DNA of 64,000 nucleotides, taken from the NCBI GenBank assembly GCA_036381515.1, contig DASVCR010000065.1, positions 75,613 through 139,612 on the forward strand, written 5' to 3'. Numbering within the stretch: the first letter of the stretch is position 1; every line of letters starts with the position of its first letter. A model generated the notes under the pieces. It saw only the letters and a program-made list of their open reading frames with translations, searched no databases and had not been told where the DNA came from. Positions 51,041-59,225 of the stretch are shown here, piece after piece. The DNA is from ZC4RG20 sp036381515 (GTDB lineage: Bacteria > Pseudomonadota > Gammaproteobacteria > Steroidobacterales > Rariloculaceae). The position numbers and the translations under genes were made by a program.

Positions 51041-51990
51041 TTCGCAGCCTCCTCGAGGCACTTCTCGAGGCGGTCGAGCGTGCGCATCGCCGGCAGCACC
51101 TGCGCGACGCTCGCGTTCGGCTCGCGCTTCTCGCGGATCGCGGCGATGAACTCGCGGTCCTGCAGCTCGATGCCGTTCATCGACACCGCGACGCCCGTGA
51201 GGTCGATCTGCTTGTCGTTGCCGTCGTAGAGATCGTCATAGCGCGCGATGTACGTGCCGTTGTCGCAGATGTAGCGGAAGAACGTGCCTTGCGGCCCCTC
51301 GTTGTTGAACGACAGCGCCAGCGTGCAGACAGCGCCGGACGGCGTCGTCATGCCGATGCTCATGTCCATCGCGATGCCGAGCTCGGGGTGCTTCGGACCC
51401 TCGAGCGCGAACACGTTCGACGGCGTCTCGCCCGTCTGGTAGTGGAAGAGATCGACCGTGTGGCACGCGTGATGCCACAGCAGGTGATCGGTCCAGCTGC
51501 GCGGCTTGCCCTCGAGGTTGATGTTCTTGCGGCGGAAGAAAAACGTCTGCACGACGAGGTGCTGTAGCTTCAGCTCGCCGGCCTTGATGCGGTTGTGCAC
51601 CCACTGATGTGAAGGATTGAAGCGGCGCGTGTGCCCCGCCATCGCGATGAGCCCCGTCTCCTTCTGGACCTTGTCGATCGCCTCGGCGTCCGCGAGCGAG
51701 TCGGCGATCGGGATCTCGATCTCGACGTGCTTGCCGGCACGCATCGTCTGGATCGCCTGCTTCGCGTGAATCTGGGTCGGCGACGTGATGATCGCCGCCT
51801 CGACGCCGGGCTGCGCGAGCGCCTCGTCGAGGTTCGTCGTCCAGTGCGGGATGCCGTAATCCTTCGCGACCTTTTCCGTCGACTCGGGGCTTCCGCCCGC
51901 GAGGCTCACCACCTCGACGCCCTCGATGTTCTTCAGCCCGTCGAGATGCTTCCGTCCGAATGCGCCCTGCCCGACGACGACGATCTTCAT
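51037..51990 (-). CDS. ligC: 4-carboxy-2-hydroxymuconate-6-semialdehyde dehydrogenase (LigC-like)
   Basis: 317-residue Gfo/Idh/MocA-family oxidoreductase. Its pattern matches LigC along the chain: GQGAFGRKHLDGLKNIEGVE (dinucleotide loop), TSPTQIHAKQAIQTMRAGKH, EIPIADSLADAEAI, GHTRRFNPSHQWVH, FFFRRKNIN, RSWTDHLLWHHACHTVDLFHYQ, and VSMNGIELQDREFIAAI. LigC oxidises the cyclic hemiacetal of 4-carboxy-2-hydroxymuconate semialdehyde, the product of protocatechuate 4,5-dioxygenase, to 2-pyrone-4,6-dicarboxylate with NADP+. The next gene encodes the hydrolase for that product. The ATG at 51990 is followed by the usual MKIVVVGQ; the longer frame upstream is non-coding. Divergent from an aldehyde dehydrogenase with a palindrome between. 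Confidence 0.9.
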   Translation of the reverse strand: MKIVVVGQGAFGRKHLDGLKNIEGVEVVSLAGGSPESTEKVAKDYGIPHWTTNLDEALAQPGVEAAIITSPTQIHAKQAIQTMRAGKHVEIEIPIADSLADAEAIDKVQKETGLIAMAGHTRRFNPSHQWVHNRIKAGELKLQHLVVQTFFFRRKNINLEGKPRSWTDHLLWHHACHTVDLFHYQTGETPSNVFALEGPKHPELGIAMDMSIGMTTPSGAVCTLALSFNNEGPQGTFFRYICDNGTYIARYDDLYDGNDKQIDLTGVAVSMNGIELQDREFIAAIREKREPNASVAQVLPAMRTLDRLEKCLEEAAK

Positions 51991-52106
51991 TCCATTCTCC
52001 TCGTTCTCAACCGCTGTACGTCCGTAAAACAGCCGCCGCGCCCGCCGTTGCGGCATGCGCAAGGGGAGCTGAACCGTGCTCGGGCGGGCGGGAGCCCCGT
52101 CTGGGG

Positions 52107-52127
52107 ATCGATCGTAGTATGATCGAT
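52107..52127. promoter_or_regulatory. Candidate operator between ligC and aldehyde dehydrogenase genes
   Basis: Perfect inverted repeat ATCGATC-GTAGTAT-GATCGAT in the 241-base divergent region, 117 bases before the ligC start and 105 bases before the aldehyde dehydrogenase start. An overlapping GTAG...CTAC pair (52114-52117 and 52129-52132) adds symmetry. The site is AT-richer than its surroundings, as expected for a promoter-linked regulator site. Confidence 0.5.
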
Positions 52128-52231
52128 TCTACTTCATGACCGCGCGGCCTCCGCAAGCCGCGAACGTCTGCCGACGTTCCGCGCGGCCGCGCTCCTCGAG
52201 TACGCAACCGATCTCCGGAGGTAGGCGCTCC

Positions 52232-53683
52232 ATGGCCGAAAGAGCACAGCACGTCGAAGCGGACACGGCCCCGAGGACCGATTTTTGGCTCACGATCGGC
52301 GGCGAGCGGGTCGCCGGCGAGGGGCGGCTCGACGTGATCAACCCGGCGACGGGCAGGGTCTTCGCGCACGCGCCCGCCGCGAGCCGCGCTCAGCTCGACG
52401 AGGCCGTGCGGGCCGCGCGGACTGCGTTCGAGTCGTGGCGGACCACGACGTACACGGATCGCGCGGAGCTCGTCCGCGCGTTCACGAAAAAGCTCCGCGA
52501 GCGCCAGAACGAGCTTGCCGAGCTCCTGACGCGCGAGCAGGGCAAGCCGCTGTCGCAGTCGATCGCAGAGATCGATCGCGGCGCGGCGCAGTCCGACGGC
52601 ATGGTCACGATCGAGATCCCGGTCGAGACGCTGATCGACGATGCCGAGCGGCGCATCGAGCTCAAGTACCGGCCGCTCGGCGTCGTCGGCATCATCACGC
52701 CGTGGAACGCGCCGGTGAATCTGGCGCTGGGGCCCCTCGTGTCCGCGCTCTACACCGGCAACACGGTCGTGCTGAAGCCATCGCCGTACACACCGCTGAC
52801 GACGCTCGAGCTCGGCGAGATCGCGCGGGAGATTTTCCCCGCGGGCGTCGTGAACGTCCTCGCGGGCGGCGACGATCTGGGCAAATGGATGACCGAGCAT
52901 CCGGGCATCGACAAGATTTCGTTCACCGGGTCGGTCGAGACCGGCAAGAAGGTGGCCGCGGCCGCGGCGGCGACGTTGAAGCGCGTGACCCTCGAGCTCG
53001 GCGGCAACGATCCCGCGATCATCCTCGACGACGTCGATCCGAAGGCGATCGCGAAGAAGGTGTTCTTCGCGTCGTTCGTGAACAGCGGCCAGGTCTGCAT
53101 GGCGATCAAGCGGATCTACGCGCACGAGAAGATTTACGACGCGCTTTGCGAGGCGCTGGTCGAGGAGGCGCGCAAAGCGAAGGTCGGCAACGGGCTCGAT
53201 CCCGACACGCAGCTCGGCCCGATCCAGAACAAGATGCAGTACGACAAGGTGCGCGAGATCCTCGAGGACACGAAGAAGAGCGGCGCCCGGATCCTCTGCG
53301 GCGGCGAGGTCCCTGACGGCGAAGGCTACTTCATCCCGCCGACGCTCGTGACGGACATCGACGAGCGGAGCCGCCTCGTGCAGGAGGAGCAGTTCGGACC
53401 GATCGTGCCGATCCTGAAGTTCTCGGACGTCGAGGACGCGATAAGGCGCGCGAACGACACGCGCTACGGCCTGTCGGGGTCGGTCTGGACGAACGACCTC
53501 GAACGCGGCAAGGCAATCGCCGAGCGCCTCGAGGTCGGCACCGCCTGGGTCAACCAGCATCGCGCGACGAGCGCGTTCGTGCCGTTCGGCGGCGCGAAGG
53601 AGTCGGGCCTCGGCCGCCAGTACTCGATCGTCGGCTTGAAGGGCTATATGGAGCCCGAGGTCATCAGCATCGCGAAGAAGTAG
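52232..53683 (+). CDS. NAD(P)-dependent aldehyde dehydrogenase
   Basis: 483-residue ALDH-superfamily enzyme oxidising an aldehyde to its acid. Conserved residues: N in TPWNAPVNLAL, ELGGNDPAIILDDVD with the general-base Glu in TLELGGN, the catalytic Cys in SFVNSGQVCMAIKR, EEQFGPIVPILKF (motif with Glu) and a late FGGAKESGLG. VLKPSPYTPLTTLELGEIA and FTGSVETGKKV are cofactor motifs. Divergence from ligC-ligI suggests an aromatic aldehyde, such as vanillin-type or ring-cleavage semialdehyde, but sequence does not fix the substrate. CGGAGG lies before the ATG at 52232; the frame is open upstream but that part overlaps the divergent promoter. Confidence 0.92.
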   Translation: MAERAQHVEADTAPRTDFWLTIGGERVAGEGRLDVINPATGRVFAHAPAASRAQLDEAVRAARTAFESWRTTTYTDRAELVRAFTKKLRERQNELAELLTREQGKPLSQSIAEIDRGAAQSDGMVTIEIPVETLIDDAERRIELKYRPLGVVGIITPWNAPVNLALGPLVSALYTGNTVVLKPSPYTPLTTLELGEIAREIFPAGVVNVLAGGDDLGKWMTEHPGIDKISFTGSVETGKKVAAAAAATLKRVTLELGGNDPAIILDDVDPKAIAKKVFFASFVNSGQVCMAIKRIYAHEKIYDALCEALVEEARKAKVGNGLDPDTQLGPIQNKMQYDKVREILEDTKKSGARILCGGEVPDGEGYFIPPTLVTDIDERSRLVQEEQFGPIVPILKFSDVEDAIRRANDTRYGLSGSVWTNDLERGKAIAERLEVGTAWVNQHRATSAFVPFGGAKESGLGRQYSIVGLKGYMEPEVISIAKK

Positions 53684-53688
53684 CGCGA

Positions 53689-54037
53689 TGTGTCAGACAC
53701 CTTCTTCCAACGGAAAAAGGTGTCTGACACGATTGGGGCCGAAAACGGGTCAGAGCCCTTTTTCCGAACGCCGAAGACGGCGTCAGAGCCCTTTTTTCCG
53801 AACGGAGAACGGCTTAGTGACATTCCGGGCAGAGCCCTTTCCGCAGGACAACAAAGCTCAGCGACAAAAAGCTCAGCCACAAAAAGCTCGGAAAGGGCTC
53901 GGCTCCGGACCAAGGCTTCGACGCCGAGTTGTAGAAACTGGAAAAAAGGGCTCTGACCCCGATTTCAAAGGGCTCTGACCCCGATTTCGCCCGATGTGTC
54001 AGACACCTTTTTCCAACGGAAAAAGGTGTCTGACACA
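53689..54037. repeat. Bank of dispersed repeats bracketed by two hairpins
   Basis: The gap between the convergent aldehyde dehydrogenase and MFS genes holds no gene. At each end is a GTGTCAGACACC hairpin: 53689-53730 (one mismatch) and 53995-54037 (20-bp perfect arms, AAC loop). Between them are three forward GG[GC](G)TCAGAGCCC...TTTTTCCGAAC units (about 53747, 53771, 53839), two AAAGGGCTCTGACCCCGATTTC units in tandem in the opposite sense (53946-53967 and 53968-53989), and a triplicated AAAGCTCAG[CG] [GC]ACAA motif near 53854-53893. Confidence 0.88.
53995..54037. terminator. 20-bp-arm hairpin at the MFS gene end
   Basis: TGTGTCAGACACCTTTTTCC, loop AAC, then the exact reverse complement. It ends one base before the TAA of the MFS gene, so it is the first structure in that transcript's 3' region and may act in termination or RNA protection. 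Confidence 0.6.
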
Positions 54038-54038
54038 A

Positions 54039-55247
54039 TTATCGGCGCAGCGTCTCGCCGACGAGGAACGCCATGATCAGCGCGCCCGCGAGGCCGATCG
54101 CCGCGGTGACGCCGCTCGCGAGCGCGAGCCCCGAAAGCTGCACGAGCGCGCCGGTCAGAAGCGGCGCGCCGCTCATGCCGACGTCGCCGATCAGCCGCCA
54201 GACGCCGAGGAACTCGCCGCGCCGCCCGCTCGCGACGGCAAGATCCGAGCCGATGACCATGACGACGCCGGTGCCGAGCCCGTTCGCGAGACCGAGCAGC
54301 AGCACGGCGCCGAGCAGCGAAACGTAGCCGTCCGCGAGCGGCAGCAGCGCGAGCCCGAGCACGAACAGCAGCATGCTCGGCAGCGCGCTCCACTTCCTGC
54401 CCCACCGGTCGATCAGCACGCCGACCGGATAGAACAGCGACATGTCGACCGCCGCCGACAGCGAGTACAGCACGCCGATCGAGCCGGGATCGAGCCCGAT
54501 CGCCTCGCCGAACAGCGGCACGAGCAGCTGACGCGTCGCACGCATCAGCTGCAGCGCGAGGGCCGCCGTGCCCGCGGTCGCGAGCACGCGTCGATGCTCG
54601 CGAACCACGGCCGCAAGCCCGTCAAGCATCGAGCTCGCGCCCGCCTCGGTCTCGTCGGCGTGCCGCCCCGAGCGGGCGTACGCGAGGACGAACCCGGTCG
54701 CCGCCGCCGCGCACAGCGCGCCAACGAGGAACGCGATCGGGTAGCCCGCCAGGCTCGCGAGCAGGCCCCCGGCGGCCGGGCCGACGAACGCACCGACGCG
54801 CTGCAACCCCGCCATGCCCGTGATCGCGCGCCCGACCTCGTCGCTTGCGCAGACGTCCGTGATGTACGACTGCCGGCCGAGCACCCACGCCGCGTGGCCC
54901 GCCCCGAGCAACAGCGCCGCCGGGAAGAACGCCCAGAGCCCCGGCGCGGCGGCGAGCGAGAGCAGCCCGGCGAGCATCGCGGCGAGCCCGAAGATCAGGA
55001 TCGGCCGGTCGCCGAAACGCGCGACGAGCGCGCCGGCCGGGAGGTCGAACGCGAGAAGCCCGAGGCCGCGCAAGCCCACGAGCAGCGCGGCGAGCGCCGC
55101 GTTCGCGCCCTGCTCGAGCGCGTAGAGCGGCAGCAGGATCATCGCCGCCTCCTGGCTCACCGCCATCAGCAGGGACGGCGCATAGACGGGCGCGAGCATG
55201 CGCCCGTACGGCTGCGGGAGCCGCAGACGGAAACGCGGCGGGATCAC
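54039..55247 (-). CDS. MFS transporter
   Basis: About 402 residues with 12 predicted membrane helices. MFS motifs are present: LAFDLPAGALVARFGDRPIL (motif A between helices 2 and 3, with the D-R-x-G-R-type charge pattern), GAGHAAWVLGRQSYITDV, and the duplicate in the second half, FYPVGVLIDRWGRKWSALP. The AGLQRVGAFVGPAAGGLLASLAGYPIAFL helix (motif C-like) suggests an efflux-type or sugar/drug antiporter. The GTG at 55247 is chosen because an ATG at 55199 would fall at the edge of helix 1; a longer frame to 55514 is not convincing. Convergent with the aldehyde dehydrogenase across the repeat bank; substrate unknown. Confidence 0.85.
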   Translation of the reverse strand: MIPPRFRLRLPQPYGRMLAPVYAPSLLMAVSQEAAMILLPLYALEQGANAALAALLVGLRGLGLLAFDLPAGALVARFGDRPILIFGLAAMLAGLLSLAAAPGLWAFFPAALLLGAGHAAWVLGRQSYITDVCASDEVGRAITGMAGLQRVGAFVGPAAGGLLASLAGYPIAFLVGALCAAAATGFVLAYARSGRHADETEAGASSMLDGLAAVVREHRRVLATAGTAALALQLMRATRQLLVPLFGEAIGLDPGSIGVLYSLSAAVDMSLFYPVGVLIDRWGRKWSALPSMLLFVLGLALLPLADGYVSLLGAVLLLGLANGLGTGVVMVIGSDLAVASGRRGEFLGVWRLIGDVGMSGAPLLTGALVQLSGLALASGVTAAIGLAGALIMAFLVGETLRR

Positions 55248-55341
55248 GGACGCAAAGGGGCCTTGCCCGGCGACACGCGGGCAGTCGATCGAGTGACACG
55301 CATCGCGATATTCTAGTGGCACACGATCAGCGAGGTGCGCA

Positions 55342-56154
55342 ATGAGCGATACGGCGTCACGTGCCGCTCCCGTTCGACGAGCGGGCTGGTTGACCGCAGC
55401 GGGCGTGCTTGCGCTCATCGCCGGGCTCGTGATCGCCGCCCTCGCCCTTGCCGCGCCGCTCGGCGTCTGGCTCGGCGCCTGGGATTTCCGGACCGGCTTC
55501 AATCTGCTGTTCAACTACGCGAACGCGTGGGGTCACGTCGTCGCGCTCGTCGCCGCGCTGATCGGCGTCGTCCTGCTCGTGCTCGCGTTCGTGATCGGCG
55601 CACCCGACCGCTACCGCCCGGCGGCGCTCGCATTCGTCGGCGCCCTCGCCGCGTTCGTCGGGTACGCCGTGCCCGAGTCGTATCGACCGGACGAGGCCGT
55701 GCCCCCGATCCACGACATCTCGACCGATACCGAGGACCCGCCGCGCTTCGTCGCGGTGCTGCCGCTGCGCGCCGACGCGCCGAACACCGCGGAGTACGGC
55801 CGCACGCCCGACATGACGCCGGAACGGCTCGCGCAGCTGACGCGCGAGGCGTATCCGGATCTGACGACGGTCATGCTGCCGCTGCCGCCCGACCAGGCCT
55901 TCGAGCGGGCCCTCGCGGCCGTCGACGCGCTCGGCTGGGAGATCGTCGCGGCCGTTCCGGGCGAAGGACGCATCGAGGCCACCGACACGACGTTCTGGTT
56001 CCGCTTCAAGGACGACATCGTCGTGCGCATCCGCGCCGCCAACGGCGGATCGGAGATCGACGCCCGCTCGGTTTCGCGGGTGGGCGTCGGGGATGCGGGC
56101 ACGAACGCCCGGCGTCTGCGCGGGTTCTTCGCCGCGCTGACCGAAGGGGCGTGA
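55342..56154 (+). CDS. DUF1499 membrane protein
   Basis: 270 residues. Three membrane helices in the first 115 residues (GWLTAAGVLALIAGLVIAAL, VVALVAALIGVVLLVLAFVI, ALAFVGALAAFVGYAV) precede a soluble DUF1499 domain: PPRFVAVLPLRADAPNT, ALAAVDALGWEIVAAVPGEGRIEATDTTFWFRFKDDIVVRI, and the closing SVSRVGVGDAGTNARRLRGFF, all diagnostic. DUF1499 proteins are common in marine and soil proteobacteria; function unknown, possibly envelope-associated. The following methyltransferase begins in a GTGA overlap with its stop, so both are co-translated. The ATG at 55342 is preceded by GAGGTGCGCA. Confidence 0.85.
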   Translation: MSDTASRAAPVRRAGWLTAAGVLALIAGLVIAALALAAPLGVWLGAWDFRTGFNLLFNYANAWGHVVALVAALIGVVLLVLAFVIGAPDRYRPAALAFVGALAAFVGYAVPESYRPDEAVPPIHDISTDTEDPPRFVAVLPLRADAPNTAEYGRTPDMTPERLAQLTREAYPDLTTVMLPLPPDQAFERALAAVDALGWEIVAAVPGEGRIEATDTTFWFRFKDDIVVRIRAANGGSEIDARSVSRVGVGDAGTNARRLRGFFAALTEGA

Positions 56155-56825
56155 CGACGGCACGCAGCGATCGGAGCGTCTCCGATCGTTCACGGCGGCG
56201 CTACATCGAGACCGTCCGCCGTGACTACGCCCGCCTCGCCGACGACTACGAGCGCCGCTGGCACACGTTCAACGCCGTCGTGCGCGAATGGGTGCTCGCC
56301 CGCTGGCCCGACGGGCTCACCGCGAATGCGCGAGTGCTCGATCTCGGCTGCGGGACCGGCGCGTTCCTCGCCGCGATCGCCGCGCGTGATCCCGAGCTCG
56401 AGCTCGTCGGCCTCGACCTGACGCCGGCGCTCCTCGCCGAGGCGCGCCGGCGCGTGCCGAGCGCGCGGCTGATCGAAGGCGACGCCGAGGCTCCGCCGTT
56501 CAACGACGGCACGTTCGACGTCGTCTGCTCGCTGAACGTGCTTCACCACCTGCACGATCGCCCGGGTCACGTCGCCGTGCTCGCCCGGCTCTGCCGCCCG
56601 GGCGGCACGATGTTCTTGTGCACGTTCGCCGGCGGACGCTCGCTCGGGATGCGTGCCGTCGATCTCTGGCTCGAGTGGCGCCACCCGGGCTGGCGGGGGA
56701 TGGTGTCCCCCGCGGAGGTCGAGCGGATGCTCGCTCGCGACGGGCACGTCGAGGTTCGCGACCGCGGCGAGCGCGCCGCGGGATTCTGGCGGCTGCAGCT
56801 CTTTCGTCTGGAGCGCCGTCCGTAG
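56151..56825 (+). CDS. Class I SAM-dependent methyltransferase
   Basis: 224-residue methyltransferase with the full set of motifs: VLDLGCGTGAFLAAIAARDP (motif I), LVGLDLTPALLAEARRR (post-I acidic loop), GDAEAPPFNDGTFDVVCSLNVLHHL (motif II region) and LCRPGGTMFLCTFAGG (motif III). The C-terminal WRHPGWRGMVSPAEVERMLARDG is a small cap. Pattern and size match small-molecule or quinone-type methyltransferases (UbiE-like fold), but the substrate is unknown. GTG at 56151 overlaps the DUF1499 stop by four bases. Confidence 0.88.
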   Translation: MTTARSDRSVSDRSRRRYIETVRRDYARLADDYERRWHTFNAVVREWVLARWPDGLTANARVLDLGCGTGAFLAAIAARDPELELVGLDLTPALLAEARRRVPSARLIEGDAEAPPFNDGTFDVVCSLNVLHHLHDRPGHVAVLARLCRPGGTMFLCTFAGGRSLGMRAVDLWLEWRHPGWRGMVSPAEVERMLARDGHVEVRDRGERAAGFWRLQLFRLERRP

Positions 56826-56900
56826 ACGCGAATGGAACGGATCGCGGCGCTCGTCGCGCTCCGCCGAACGGCGTCGCGGCAAGCCCTCCGCGGCGGGGAT

Positions 56901-57515
56901 TTATCGAGAGGACGACGTCCGTGCTGCGCGCTCTTGCCGATGCTGCGCGAGCCAATAGGCGGCGACGAGCGTCTTCAGATCCGTGATGTCGCCGCGGCGC
57001 GCGCGATCGATGAACTCGTCCGCAGGCAGCACGACCGTCAGAATATCCTCCTGCTCGTCGGGGTTGCCGTGCACGCCGCCGGCGCCCCCCGTGTCGACGC
57101 TGCCGAATACGATGACGATTCTTTCGGACGTGCCGCCCGAGCTGACGTAAGCCCCCGGGTGGATCACTCGCGGGTCGCGCAGCTCGAGGCCCGTCTCCTC
57201 CTTGATCTCGCGCACGGCCGCATCGAGCGGCGACTCGCCTTTCGCGATCACACCGGCCGCCAGGTTGTCCGTGAACGGGTAGTCCCCGGCGACGAGAATT
57301 CCCGGCCTGAACTCGTTCACGAGCACGACCTCGTCCCGGGACGCGTCGTAGCCGAGCACGGCAACCGAATCGCCGCGTTCCATCACGTCGCGGACCAACG
57401 TCTGGACGCCTCCGTCGTGCCGCTCGACCTCGATCTCGTAGCGGTTGACGTCGAAGAAGCCCGCGTAGAGCGGTGTCACGCGATTTACCGTAACGCGGAG
57501 TCTGCGGTGGGTCAC
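56901..57515 (-). CDS. Nudix hydrolase, ADP-ribose pyrophosphatase-like
   Basis: 204-residue Nudix enzyme in the NudF/ADPRase group. The Nudix box is complete from G88 to L110 (E94, R102, E103, E106, E107, G109). The N-terminal half provides the domain-swapped strands seen in ADP-ribose pyrophosphatases (LVRDVMERGDSVAVLGYD, VVLVNEFRPG), and the post-box GAYVSSGGTSERIVIVFG region is the ADPRase specificity loop, with the conserved Pro-like position about 16 residues after the box occupied by G/Y. It should cleave ADP-ribose or related sugar nucleotides. The GTG at 57515 has GAGGAGGAGAG just upstream. Confidence 0.88.
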   Translation of the reverse strand: MTHRRLRVTVNRVTPLYAGFFDVNRYEIEVERHDGGVQTLVRDVMERGDSVAVLGYDASRDEVVLVNEFRPGILVAGDYPFTDNLAAGVIAKGESPLDAAVREIKEETGLELRDPRVIHPGAYVSSGGTSERIVIVFGSVDTGGAGGVHGNPDEQEDILTVVLPADEFIDRARRGDITDLKTLVAAYWLAQHRQERAARTSSSR

Positions 57516-57839
57516 ACTCTCCTCCTCGTTCGCGCAAGCGAGGACTGCGCGCCCTGCGGAGTTAGGTAAGGATAAGCAGCTTCGGGGCCTGGGCCGCGAC
57601 CCGGGCACCGAACCCATTGCGGGCGGCCGTTCCGGACGCTGCGAAAGCGCAGTGGCGGGCGATGCGCGAGTGCACCGGCATTGTCGTGCAGAACGGCGGC
57701 GAGGTCTACCCGTATCCGAGAATAGTGGCGGCCCTCGTTTGCCGGTCCCGCCGGGCGCGCGCCTCGTCGCCTGATTCGGCCGGCTCGGGTATCCTTGCGG
57801 AAAAGGACACCAAATCGATCCTGCCACCCGGGGGAAAAC
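57516..57839. other. Divergent intergenic region, Nudix / PQQ dehydrogenase genes
   Basis: No gene seen. It should carry promoters for both divergent genes. A short AT-richer stretch (GTTAGGTAAGGATAAG, near 57562-57577) may hold promoter elements; no clear operator or hairpin with a T-run was found. Confidence 0.4.
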
Positions 57840-59021
57840 ATGTTGCTCAGGCCGCTCGGATTTGCCGTGGCCGCGGTCGCGGTCACCGTCGTTGCGACTT
57901 CGGCGCTCGCCCAGCGCGGGCGCGGTATCCCCGTCCCGCCTCTGCCGGACGGACCTCTCGAATACCAGACGGCCGAGATGCCGATCCGCGTCACGGTGCT
58001 CGCCCGCGGCCTCGAGAACCCGTGGAGTCTCGCCTTCCTTCCGGACGAATCGATACTGATCACTGAACGGGCCGGGAGGCTGCGCCACTTCCGCAACGGC
58101 GAGCTTTCCGATCCGATCCCAGGCATGCCTGCCGTCGTGACCGACAACTTCATCAGCGGTTTGCACGATATCAAGCTGCACCCGGACTTCGAACGGAACA
58201 ATCTCGTCTATTTCGTCTATAACAAAGCGGCCGAAGGTTCGGGCACTCGCGGAGGCAGAGTCCTGACGGTCGCCCGCGGCGTCTTCGACGGCCGCGCGCT
58301 GACCGATGTCGAGGACATCATCACCGTCGACGGCGCGAGCACCGTGTCGCGCATGCTTTTCCTGCCGGACGGCACGCTCCTCGTCAGCACGTGGGGCGAG
58401 CCCGGAGAGATGGCGCAGGACACGAACGGCCTGAGCGGCAAGATCCTGCGCTACAACGACGACGGCACCATTCCCGCCGACAATCCGTTCGTCGGCGTCG
58501 ACGGCTACCGTCCGGAGATCTACACCCTCGGCCACCGCACGCCGGAGAGCCTCGTCTGGTACAACGACCAGATCTGGGAGAGCGAGATGGGGCCGAACGG
58601 GGGCGACGAGGTCAACGTCATCGTGCCCGGCGGCAACTACGGCTGGCCATACGTCAGCCTCGGGCGCTCGTATGCGGGGCCCTTCCAGCCCGACAAGTTC
58701 CATCGCGAAGGGATGATCGATCCCGTCGTCTCATGGGTGCCGTCGATCTCGGTGACCGGCATGACGTTCTACACCGGCGATCGGCTTGCCGCGTGGAAGG
58801 GCAATCTGTTCATCGGCGGCGTGCGCTACGGTGAAATCCCGGGTACGGGCCGTCTGCAGCGGATCGTCTTCAACGAGAACATGGAAGAGCTTCGGCGCGA
58901 GTCGCTGCTCGAGGACCTGCGGCACCGCATCCGCGACGTGCGCCAGGGACCGGACGGTCTGCTCTACGTGATCACGGACGAACGCGAAGGCGCGCTGCTC
59001 AGGATCGAGCCGGCAGGCTGA
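57840..59021 (+). CDS. PQQ-dependent sugar dehydrogenase (Asd/sGDH-type)
   Basis: 393-residue periplasmic quinoprotein. A signal peptide (AVAAVAVTVVATSALAQ) is followed by the six-bladed PQQ beta-propeller: VLARGLENPWSLAFLPD, ITERAGRLRHFRNG, GLHDIKLHPDFERNNLVYFVYN, RIYTLGHRTPESL-like ...YTLGHRTPESLVW, WESEMGPNGGDEVNVIVPGGNYGWPY and GNLFIGGVRYGEI. These are the marks of the soluble aldose sugar dehydrogenase family, which oxidises sugars at the reducing end and passes electrons to the respiratory chain via an unknown carrier. GGGGGAAAAC precedes the ATG at 57840. No pqq synthesis genes are in view. A GC-rich inverted repeat lies downstream at 59159-59183. Confidence 0.9.
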   Translation: MLLRPLGFAVAAVAVTVVATSALAQRGRGIPVPPLPDGPLEYQTAEMPIRVTVLARGLENPWSLAFLPDESILITERAGRLRHFRNGELSDPIPGMPAVVTDNFISGLHDIKLHPDFERNNLVYFVYNKAAEGSGTRGGRVLTVARGVFDGRALTDVEDIITVDGASTVSRMLFLPDGTLLVSTWGEPGEMAQDTNGLSGKILRYNDDGTIPADNPFVGVDGYRPEIYTLGHRTPESLVWYNDQIWESEMGPNGGDEVNVIVPGGNYGWPYVSLGRSYAGPFQPDKFHREGMIDPVVSWVPSISVTGMTFYTGDRLAAWKGNLFIGGVRYGEIPGTGRLQRIVFNENMEELRRESLLEDLRHRIRDVRQGPDGLLYVITDEREGALLRIEPAG

Positions 59022-59158
59022 CCGCCGGCTCGGGAGCCCGGCTCGCCGCGGCGGTCGCGAGCCGCGGGTGCGCCTCGGCATCGATCGTCGCGACGCGCGG
59101 CGTTCGGGGCACCGCAGGCCTCGAGCGGCGCTGGAGGCCTCACGGCCCCGAACACCAT

Positions 59159-59183
59159 CGGCCCCGCGGAAGTCGCGGGGCCG
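59159..59183. terminator. Bidirectional GC-rich hairpin between convergent genes
   Basis: Perfect 10-bp stem CGGCCCCGCG / CGCGGGGCCG with loop GAAGT between the PQQ dehydrogenase and the convergent small secreted protein gene. A bidirectional terminator by position, though no T-run follows on either strand. Confidence 0.45.
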
Positions 59184-59225
59184 AACCCTAGCGACGACGG
59201 CAACGGCGAGCCATGTCGGGCCGCT

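Noticed and set aside
53688..53978. Overlapping small frames in the repeat bank between the aldehyde dehydrogenase and MFS genes
   Set aside because: They are made of translations of the dispersed repeat (CQTPFSNGKRCLT-type) and exist in both strands and several frames.
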